Assembly: GCF_938041965.1 (NCBI RefSeq)
Contig: NZ_CALISE010000003.1
Span: forward strand, 1-64,000
Direction of reading: 5' to 3'
Length of the DNA stretch: 64,000 nucleotides
DNA from: an uncultured Mogibacterium sp.
GTDB taxonomy: Bacteria > Bacillota > Clostridia > Peptostreptococcales > Anaerovoracaceae
Shown here: in pieces, positions 53,624-61,106 of the stretch
Position numbering within the stretch: position 1 is the first letter of the stretch
Layout: the number at the start of each line of letters is the position of its first letter
The notes under the pieces: model-generated
Databases searched by the model: none
Seen by the model: the letters and a program-made list of their open reading frames with translations, nothing else
Told to the model about the DNA's origin: nothing
Position numbers and translations under genes: made by a program

Positions 53624-54349
53624 ATGATTAAGCATAACTATATAGAAAAAGGTGAAGGTGAAGTGCTGATTATGCTCCATGGAAATGGGTTAGATAGCAG
53701 CTACTTTTATCACCAGATTAACTATTTTTCAACTAAATATAGGGTTATAGCTGTTGATTCGAGAGGCCACGGGATGACTCCGCGTGGTGATAAGCCTCTT
53801 ACAATTTTGCAGTTCTCTGAAGATTTACGAATATTTATGGATATGCATGATATTAAGAAAGCACATATCCTTGGTTTCTCAGATGGAGCAAATGTCGCAA
53901 TTCGTTTCGCTATAGATCATCCAGAACGTGTTGATAAGCTCATACTTAACGGAGCGAATATCAAGTATAGGGCACTTAGATTTACTGTTCGCATTGGAAT
54001 TGAACTGCTCGAGCTCATCAATGCAACATTTAGCGTGAGCCTTGAAAAGAGGAGGCTTAGAGCTGAGAGGCTTGAACTAATGAAGAATGAACCGGTAGTA
54101 ATTGCCGATGAACTGAAGGGGATAAAGTCTAAAACGCTTGTTATTGCGGGCACATTTGACTTAATGTATGGAAGTCATACAAAGTTTATTGCTGAGCACA
54201 TACCCGATGCACAGCTTGAATTTATTCCTGGAAAACATACTGTTGCGCGCTGGAACTATAAGAAATTTAATAGCGCTTTAAGTGAATTTTTATCAAAAAA
54301 TCCCACTGTAAAAGAGAAAACGAACAATTTATATGATAAGCTGGTATAG
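53624..54349 (+). CDS. alpha/beta-hydrolase
   Basis: 241 residues. The oxyanion segment is LHGNGLDSSYF, the strand-4 loop AVDSRGHGMTPRG, the nucleophile Ser98 in LGFSDGANVA, the acid Asp in AGTFDLMYG and the His in IPGKHTVARW. All catalytic elements are present, so it is probably active; the substrate is unknown. The start has no ribosome site and lies just downstream of a promoter. Confidence 0.83.
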   Translation: MIKHNYIEKGEGEVLIMLHGNGLDSSYFYHQINYFSTKYRVIAVDSRGHGMTPRGDKPLTILQFSEDLRIFMDMHDIKKAHILGFSDGANVAIRFAIDHPERVDKLILNGANIKYRALRFTVRIGIELLELINATFSVSLEKRRLRAERLELMKNEPVVIADELKGIKSKTLVIAGTFDLMYGSHTKFIAEHIPDAQLEFIPGKHTVARWNYKKFNSALSEFLSKNPTVKEKTNNLYDKLV

Positions 54350-54411
54350 AAAGGATTAGTTCTGGCGCAGGTATAGTTGCTCATTGGATACTACAAGCAG
54401 GGAGGAACAAT

Positions 54412-55110
54412 ATGTTAAATAAGAAAAATATTATTATCATATCGGTACTGCTCGCAATATCCGCTTGTATATATGGAATGCAGATCCTCATATTTAAGGA
54501 TGTTAGAAATACAGAGTTCTATATATTTCAAGATATGGCATTCATACCTATAAGTATTGCAATTACAACTGTTGTAGTCGGTGAGCTTCTCGATATCAAT
54601 AATAAGCGTGACAGTCGTCAAAAGACGCGAATGTTAACGAGCACATTCTTTAGCGATATAGGTTTTGAGCTTATGAGTATGCTTGCTCTTGTATCCAATA
54701 TAGATGAAGAACTACTTCACACAATAAATGACACAGAGTTATCTGAATCGGATAAAATCACCGCCATTAAGAATAGTGGTCTTACGGTCAATGCTGATAT
54801 TGGGATTTATACAATAATCAGCGATGTAATCATAGCATCAAAGACAGATATCTTGATTCTTTCTTCAAATCCTATGTTATATGACCACGAGTACTTCTCT
54901 GATCTGTTGTGGGAGCTTCTACACTTAATGGATGAATTTAGATTACGAGGCGATTACGTTAAGCTCACGCCAAATGATTTGACGGAGCTGAATAGCGATT
55001 TTGCCCAGGTGCTAGAACTTCTTCTAATAAACTGGGTAGTAAATGCTAAATATCTAAAAGAAACTTATCCAAATTTTTATAGGACAATAACGTCATTCTT
55101 AGACAATTAA
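54412..55110 (+). CDS. conserved membrane-anchored protein of unknown function
   Basis: 232 residues: two N-terminal membrane helices (IIIISVLLAISACIYGMQILIF; AFIPISIAITTVVVGELL) then a helical cytoplasmic domain of about 160 residues with MLTSTFFSDIGFELM. No catalytic motif is visible. GGGAGGA precedes the ATG, 62 bp after the hydrolase. A terminator hairpin follows. Confidence 0.65.
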   Translation: MLNKKNIIIISVLLAISACIYGMQILIFKDVRNTEFYIFQDMAFIPISIAITTVVVGELLDINNKRDSRQKTRMLTSTFFSDIGFELMSMLALVSNIDEELLHTINDTELSESDKITAIKNSGLTVNADIGIYTIISDVIIASKTDILILSSNPMLYDHEYFSDLLWELLHLMDEFRLRGDYVKLTPNDLTELNSDFAQVLELLLINWVVNAKYLKETYPNFYRTITSFLDN

Positions 55111-55133
55111 ATAATACACTGAGAAAATAATAT

Positions 55134-55195
55134 AAAATCCACACGGTGCAGAATACTCCATAGATATGAAAATCTCGCTCGCGTGTGGATTTTTT
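55134..55195. terminator. terminator between convergent genes
   Basis: AAAATCCACACG and CGTGTGGATTTT form a 12-bp stem with a loop of about 35 nt, followed by Ts on the plus strand and by a T-run on the minus strand as well. Confidence 0.75.
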
Positions 55196-55216
55196 AATGT
55201 TTAGATAAATCAAATG

Positions 55217-56038
55217 CTAGTTAAATAAAAAATATAATAGTACAACGACTCCGAGCACTATTCTGTAGTAACCGAACACCTTGAAATCATGCTTCTTGAT
55301 ATAGTTCATGAGCATTTTGATAATGAATAATGATACTACAAATGCTACTATCATTCCGACGAGCAAAACTACCAGTTCGTTTCCTCCAAAATCTAATCCG
55401 TATTTTAGAAGCTTTAACAAGCTAGCTCCAAACATTACAGGAATTGCCATGAAGAATGTGAACTGCGCTGCAGTTTTACGGTTAACACCTATAACTAATG
55501 CACCGAGAATTGTAGATCCCGAGCGTGATGTACCAGGAAATACAGCTGCCACGAGTTGAAATAATCCGATGATAAACGCCTGCTTATAGGTCAGTTCATC
55601 CAGAGAATTAGTAGTAGGTTTAAGATGCTTGTTGCGGTTCTCAGCAATGATAAAGAGAACACCTATTAATATGAGCATGATTGCTACTACCTTGTAGTTA
55701 TAAAAATGCTCTTCAATCTCGTCATCCCACTTGAGACCGACGATTACAGCTGGTATACATGCCACGATGACTTTGAACCACATAGACCAAACATCCTTGC
55801 GGATATATTTTTGGGATTTGTCTGATGTAAAAGGCCATATGTCATTCCAAAATGTTATTACTACGGCTAGAATTGCTCCAAGCTGAATCACCACCAAGAA
55901 CATACTCATAAAATCCTTATTGACTTGCATAGGCCAAATCTCGTTAACAAGAATCATATGACCAGTGCTAGAAACTGGTAGCCATTCTGTAATGCCTTCA
56001 ACAATACCAAAGAAAATCGCTTGCAAAATTACAGTCAT
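55217..56038 (-). CDS. uppP: undecaprenyl-diphosphate phosphatase
   Basis: 273 residues with eight helices. The BacA/UppP motifs are EGITEWLPVSSTGHMIL and PGTSRSGSTI, which carry the catalytic Glu, Ser and Arg. It recycles the cell-wall lipid carrier and gives bacitracin tolerance. AAAGGAG lies 4-5 nt upstream of the ATG. It fits functionally with the Bce module and the penicillin-binding protein in this window, although it is not linked to them. Confidence 0.93.
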   Translation of the reverse strand: MTVILQAIFFGIVEGITEWLPVSSTGHMILVNEIWPMQVNKDFMSMFLVVIQLGAILAVVITFWNDIWPFTSDKSQKYIRKDVWSMWFKVIVACIPAVIVGLKWDDEIEEHFYNYKVVAIMLILIGVLFIIAENRNKHLKPTTNSLDELTYKQAFIIGLFQLVAAVFPGTSRSGSTILGALVIGVNRKTAAQFTFFMAIPVMFGASLLKLLKYGLDFGGNELVVLLVGMIVAFVVSLFIIKMLMNYIKKHDFKVFGYYRIVLGVVVLLYFLFN

Positions 56039-56285
56039 TTTAAACTCCTTTTCTCAATAACCAATACATTATATCAAAAAATCTAGAGATTTGCTTAATT
56101 GATGTTAACGTTTGCTGGGAAAAAATTACAATTAAAGTTGTTATAGCACAATTGTATTTTGTAATATTAATTAAAAATATTGGACTATAAAAGTAGACTT
56201 ACAGTTATAATTTTAGTATAATTGTTAAAAATTGATTTAGTATGTATAATTCACTGAAGAAGGAAGACGTAGAAGGAGAGATTGA

Positions 56286-58037
56286 ATGAATCCTAGAGGA
56301 CTAAAAAGAGTTATGGCTGTGCTATTTTCTTTTGTTCTGTTTATGGTGGCAGGAATTTCTGTCTCTGCGGCAACAAATGAGACGCAACTATCAACTAGTT
56401 CTACAGCTGGAGTTGTAGCAACGGCGGGCAGCGGTGTATCTAACGGCGTATCCCCTAGTGTAGCAAATGAAAAAATCGATATCCATCTTAAGGTAGAATG
56501 GACAGGGAACGATAAGCTACCCGTTGATGTTACACTGTGGGCTAACGGTGTTAGAAAGCAGAGTGTTTATCTCGACTATCAGAAAAACTGAGAGCATACC
56601 TTTAGAAATATGCCTAAGTATGATGAAAATGGAGATGAAATCAAATATACAGTAACTCAGCCTAATATCGTTACTTATGGAAGCTTTAAGTATAAGACTA
56701 CCATTTCTGGCGATGCGACAAGTGGTTTTGTTATCAAGAATTTCTCGTTAATCGACATAACTGTAGGTAAGTCGTGGAACATGGTACCTAATATTGTAAT
56801 TCCAGGTACACCAAGTCCTGCGGATCCGCCTAGCATGTTTTTCGTGACAAAAGTTTTGGGTGCCTTTGATGATGCTATGAGCTATTCCTTGGATACAAGC
56901 CTTGCTGCTGATTCAAATACAGAAGATGAAAATTACGATGATCCTGGCAATTCTTATGACGATTCTGATGATTTTGATGATGGAGAGCAACCTGATGACA
57001 GAAGTAAATCAAAAGTTGCAGTTCCCGATTCTATCACAGTTAAGCTTTTAGCTGACGGCAGAGTAGTTGATACAATGAAGCTAACAAAGGATATGGATTG
57101 GACTGGTAAATTTGAAAACCTTCCAAGGTATGATGAGAGAGATAATCACGAGATACAATACACAATTGAGGAAACACCTGTACTCGGCTATAAGACAGAA
57201 TATCTTAATACAAGTGTTATCGATGTAGTGATTAATAAATCCATAATAGATATTCCCGTAGAGAAGAAATGGGTAGGTAAGAAGAGCGGTCCAGTGGAAG
57301 TTAAGCTTTATAGGACATGAAAGATTACAAAGTATGACTATAATCTTAACAGGAATGTAACAACTACTATAGATGAAGAAGTAGATTCTGCAGTACTTAA
57401 CGATTCTAATAATTAGAAGCATACATTTAAGGATATGTATGAATTCTATATAGAAGATGGCGAAAATCCAGTTATCTACAAATACTACGTGAAGGAAGTA
57501 AATGTCGCAGGCTACGATACGGCTATTACTGGCGGTCAGAATGAAGGATTCGTTATAACAAATACCTCAACTGATAAAATTTCTATTCCTGTAGAGAAGA
57601 AGTGGGTAGGTGAGGCTGCTGCTAGTACAAAGGTTAAACTATTTGCAGATGGTTCAGAAGTTGGTGAAACAGAGCTTAATGAAGCTAACAACTGGAAACA
57701 TGTATTTGCAGGCCTACAGAAATACAATAATAGCAATCAAGAGATTAAATATACTGTAAAAGAAGTAGGAGAAGATGCAAATCTAATCAAGTTCGACGGT
57801 AAGTCATATAGTGTTAGTTATAAGGGAAATGCTACGGACGGATTTACTGTTACCAATGAGAAAGAAAACCCTCCATCGACGACAACACCAGCACCTAAAA
57901 AGCCTTCTGTTCCAAAGAAACATGTTTCACCTAGAACTGGTGATGATAATCATCTAGCGCTATATATATTGACGCTTTGGACAGCTGCTTCGGCGCTTGG
58001 ACTATTATGCTATAGACGTGGAAAGAAAGCTAATTAA
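56286..58037 (+). pseudogene. Cna-B repeat surface protein with three in-frame stops
   Basis: A 584-codon frame begins with a signal peptide (RVMAVLFSFVLFMVAGISVSA) and contains about four Cna-B domains (DIHLKVEWTGND; VPDSITVKLLADG; IPVEKKWVGKKSG; IPVEKKWVGEAAA). It ends with a Pro-rich spacer, SPRTGD, a membrane helix and a basic tail. It is interrupted by TGA 56589-56591, TGA 57318-57320 and TAG 57414-57416, yet has no frameshift. Two stops sit where the repeats have Trp (compare NNWKHVF with QKN-stop-EHTF and NN-stop-KHTF). SPxTG resembles the (S/N)PxTG signal of class B sortases. GAAGGAGAG precedes the ATG. Confidence 0.85.
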
Positions 58038-58154
58038 TTTACTTTTAAAACGACATCATTAATAATTGCCCTCATTGCTTAATTTGAGTGATGAGGGTAT
58101 TATTGTGCCATAATACTGTAATGAGCTTCATAAGTACGATATATAAATCTCTTA

Positions 58155-58206
58155 TTGCAAATATTTAAAATTAAGTTAAAATATGCAAAGTAACAATTAT
58201 TGTTAC
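58155..58206 (+). promoter_or_regulatory. promoter with a perfect 17-bp palindromic operator
   Basis: TTGCAA (58155-58160) and TAAAAT (58177-58182) are spaced by 16 bp. GTAACAATTATTGTTAC (58190-58206) is a perfect palindrome that would cover the transcription start and the whole 5' leader, ending four bases before the ATG. A repressor bound here would block initiation. No Shine-Dalgarno is present. Confidence 0.6.
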
Positions 58207-58210
58207 CATA

Positions 58211-59167
58211 ATGTATAAAGAAATTTTGGGATTAGCTAAGGCTCCCGCTCCCGCTCAAATAGGAGGTATTGCTATTTTTGAATTTATGAAAAGGATCGAC
58301 AGAGCTCTCAATATAACATCTGACAACTGTAAACCGAGAGACAGAGCTTATTTGCTTCAGTATGAAGAAGCACTTAATGGCGAAGCTCTCAAAGATCCAA
58401 TACTAGTTCATATCAAATCTAGAGATGGACTAGTGCTCAAGGGAAGGCTCTATAAGAAGCAAAAAAATAAGCCTAGAGCTGTTGTAATTGCCGTTCACGG
58501 CTTCCACAGCGGAGGTCTAAGGGATATGGGAAGATTCGCTGATATGTATTCAAGGAACGGATTTGATTATCTAATCATTTCTCAGAGGAGCCACTTTGAT
58601 TCAGAAGGCGAATATCTAACTTTTGGTGCAAAGGAGTCGTTTGATATCCTTGATTGGGCCGATATTGTATGCAAGATATATACACCTGATATTCCGATAA
58701 TTTTACATGGAGTATCAATGGGAGCGGCTACAGTTTTAATAGCTGCGGGCATATATGGTAATCTTGTAGATAATAGCAAACCTAATATAATCTGCTGCAT
58801 AGCAGATAGCCCATATGACGATATAATCGACCAGATAGAGTATTTATTGAGAGAGAGGAGTAATATTACCAAAAAGATAGCTATAGGCCTATTTAAGGCA
58901 AATATGCGGCTTAGAGCAAAAGCCAATGCTAGTGACGCATCTCCGATTACATCTATGTCTCATATAAAGCTCCCAGTTATGTTTGTACACGGAAAAGACG
59001 ATAGATATGTACTGCCTGATAATTCGTTAAGATTATATGAAGTATGTAAGTCAGAGATTAAGGAGTTACTTATAGTAGAAGAAGCTGGACATGTGTGTTC
59101 GTATGTTTTACAGCCAGATGAATATGAGAAGACTTTCTCTTCATTTGTTGACAGCATAATAGAGTGA
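58211..59167 (+). CDS. alpha/beta-hydrolase (YqkD-like serine hydrolase)
   Basis: 318 residues. AVHGFHSGGLRDM forms the oxyanion region, LHGVSMGAATV carries the nucleophile Ser, VHGKDDRYVLPDN the acid and EAGHVCSYV the His. An N-terminal 100-residue extension includes APAPAQIGGIAIFEFMKRID. No membrane segment is predicted. The ATG lacks a ribosome site; an internal ATG at 58286 lies 19 nt after AGGAGG, too far. Regulation is suggested by the palindrome just upstream. Confidence 0.82.
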   Translation: MYKEILGLAKAPAPAQIGGIAIFEFMKRIDRALNITSDNCKPRDRAYLLQYEEALNGEALKDPILVHIKSRDGLVLKGRLYKKQKNKPRAVVIAVHGFHSGGLRDMGRFADMYSRNGFDYLIISQRSHFDSEGEYLTFGAKESFDILDWADIVCKIYTPDIPIILHGVSMGAATVLIAAGIYGNLVDNSKPNIICCIADSPYDDIIDQIEYLLRERSNITKKIAIGLFKANMRLRAKANASDASPITSMSHIKLPVMFVHGKDDRYVLPDNSLRLYEVCKSEIKELLIVEEAGHVCSYVLQPDEYEKTFSSFVDSIIE

Positions 59168-59206
59168 CCACATGAAAGAATTTTATCAAATATATTACCC
59201 AATTTG

Positions 59207-59232
59207 AGCCGCATAATTTGAGCGGCTTTTAG
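59207..59232 (+). terminator. intrinsic terminator of the hydrolase gene
   Basis: AGCCGC and GCGGCT form a stem with a 9-nt loop followed by TTTAGTTTT. Confidence 0.65.
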
Positions 59233-59260
59233 TTTTGTCATTTATAGTAGAAATTAAAGA

Positions 59261-59278
59261 CCCTCCCAATAGGGAGGG
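59261..59278 (-). terminator. hairpin behind the NSS transporter gene
   Basis: CCCTCCC-AATA-GGGAGGG is a perfect 7-bp GC stem. On the minus strand it is followed by TCTTTAATTT, a weak T-tract, at the end of the transporter transcript. Confidence 0.6.
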
Positions 59279-59329
59279 CCTTTGAGACTTTGATCATATA
59301 ATTTATTACCTCATTACGAGATTATAATC

Positions 59330-60736
59330 TTATTTCGCACCAAAGAAATCCTTGAACTGTCCATATACAATCATAGCCATGAAGAGAGGTCCAATCCATC
59401 TGATGCAGAAATTGTAGAATCCTCTAGTCTTGAATGTGCGAGCTCCACCGTTCTCGATTTCTTCATCGAGGGAGTGAGGTACAACCCATCCAAGTAGGAT
59501 AGCCATGATGAGACCTGTTAGTGGCATCAAGATACCTTCAGCTAGACAATCCCATACGCTGAGAACGTCAGCCTGTCCAAATAGGTGGAACCAGTTCATC
59601 TTAGGGTTTCCGCCTAGGCTGTCAGCAGTTGTTAGGAAGTTTCCTACGAATGCTGCAAGTGCCATGATAACAGAAACCTTAACTCTGCTTGCAGGCTTAC
59701 CAGCCTTAACTCTGGAGTCGAGGATTGCAGAGATACCAGCTTCCATCATTCCGATTGAGGAAGATAGAGCTGCGAAGAATACTAGTAGCCAGAATGCTAG
59801 CTGGAAGAACTTTCCAGTAGTACCCATCGACTGGAATACAGTAGTCATCGAAACGAACAATAGTCCAGGGCCACCGCTTGGCTTTAGACCGAATGCGAAT
59901 ACAGCTGGCATGATAGCCATTCCTGCGAGAACAGCTACTATGGAGTCACCTGCTGTGATGATAGCAGCGTTAGACTCGAGGTTCTCCTTCTTACCGAGGT
60001 ATGAACCGTAAGCGATGATACAGCCAGAAGCAAGTGATAATGAGAAGAACATCTGTCCACCAGCAAGTCTTACTACTTCGAAGAAGTCAGTCTTCCACAT
60101 TGTTAAATCAGGGTAGAAGAGGAACTTGAGTCCAGGACCAGCCCCAGGAAGTGTGCAAGATCTGATAACTACAGCTATTAGTAGGAAGAATAGTGCAGGC
60201 ATAGCGATTTTACAGAATTTCTCGATACCTCCTGATACTCCTCCGAATACGATTACCATAGTGATTAGAAGGAATCCAGTCATCCATGCTACAGAGTTTC
60301 CAACATTTCCGATCATGCCGCCGAATAGAGCACCAGGATCTCCAGTGTTGAGAACTGAATTCTTCACGAATAGAGCCTGAATTGACTCAAATAAGTATTT
60401 AGTGATGTATCCACCAAATGTGCAGTAGAAGCAGATTAGGAACCAAGGAACGATAGTCTGAAGAACACCGTTGAACTTGAATCTGTGATCAGCTTCTTTG
60501 TATGCTTCGATAGCAGCCTTCTGAGTCTTACGTCCAAGAGCAATCTCGGATAGCATCAGAGGATATCCTACTACGATAGCAAGAATTGTGTAAATAATTA
60601 GGAATGCGAATCCGCCGCCAAGTCCTAGCTTATAAGGGAAGGACCATAGGTTACCAAGACCTACAGCGGAACCAAGTGCAGCCATCAAAAATCCAAAATT
60701 GGAATTAAATTGGCCTTTGTTGTTTTCCTGTTCCAT
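59330..60736 (-). CDS. NSS-family sodium-dependent transporter
   Basis: 468 residues with twelve helices. FGFLMAALGSAVGLGNLWSFPYKLGLGGGFAFLIIY is the LeuT-fold helix 1 with the unwound GSAVGLGN Na+/substrate site. Further segments are SLASGCIIAYGSY (helix 6) and FAALSSSIGMMEA. Such transporters take up amino acids (Trp, Leu, Tyr type) with sodium. GGAGG precedes the ATG by 10 nt. No riboswitch or T-box is seen upstream, so the substrate cannot be deduced from regulation. Confidence 0.9.
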   Translation of the reverse strand: MEQENNKGQFNSNFGFLMAALGSAVGLGNLWSFPYKLGLGGGFAFLIIYTILAIVVGYPLMLSEIALGRKTQKAAIEAYKEADHRFKFNGVLQTIVPWFLICFYCTFGGYITKYLFESIQALFVKNSVLNTGDPGALFGGMIGNVGNSVAWMTGFLLITMVIVFGGVSGGIEKFCKIAMPALFFLLIAVVIRSCTLPGAGPGLKFLFYPDLTMWKTDFFEVVRLAGGQMFFSLSLASGCIIAYGSYLGKKENLESNAAIITAGDSIVAVLAGMAIMPAVFAFGLKPSGGPGLLFVSMTTVFQSMGTTGKFFQLAFWLLVFFAALSSSIGMMEAGISAILDSRVKAGKPASRVKVSVIMALAAFVGNFLTTADSLGGNPKMNWFHLFGQADVLSVWDCLAEGILMPLTGLIMAILLGWVVPHSLDEEIENGGARTFKTRGFYNFCIRWIGPLFMAMIVYGQFKDFFGAK

Positions 60737-61021
60737 TTTAAATAACCTCCATACATAGAATAATCAAAGTCCTATTACAAGTACAGTTTGATTATAGAAT
60801 TGGTATATTGTGTTGTCAATATGACTTCATCATCACAAATTCGACACTTTTTCACTTCGTATGGCATAAGCCTTTTATTTCAACTAATACAGAGATATTG
60901 ATATAATTTTAATTATTAAAAATTTTTGTTACATCAATAAAAATTTTAGAAAATAGCTAGAATTTGTAACATCATTATTAATATAAAAGGTGAGGATAAA
61001 GTGCTTCGATGTATAGAAAAA
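60737..61021. other. intergenic region upstream of the NSS transporter
   Basis: AT-rich, with no gene. It should hold the minus-strand transporter promoter; no convincing pair of hexamers could be singled out. The left side of the next feature is the terminator of the penicillin-binding protein gene. Confidence 0.5.
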
Positions 61022-61053
61022 AACAACCTCGCAGTGTTTGCGGGGCTGTTTTT
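61022..61053 (-). terminator. intrinsic terminator of the penicillin-binding protein gene
   Basis: On the minus strand AACAGCCCCGCAA and TTGCGAGGTTGTT-type arms pair around ACAC and run into GTTGTTTTTTT. It lies 50 bp behind the stop codon at 61107. Confidence 0.75.
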
Positions 61054-61106
61054 ACAAAGTAATTATTCAGTCATTATAAAATTTCAACAATTGATCTAAT
61101 CAAGCT

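Noticed and set aside
22290..58037. Possible reassignment of UGA (to Gly or Trp) because TGA interrupts two genes at Gly and Trp positions
   Set aside because: TGA ends many intact genes here (for example at 959, 4993 and 33587), and the interrupting codons also include TAA and TAG.
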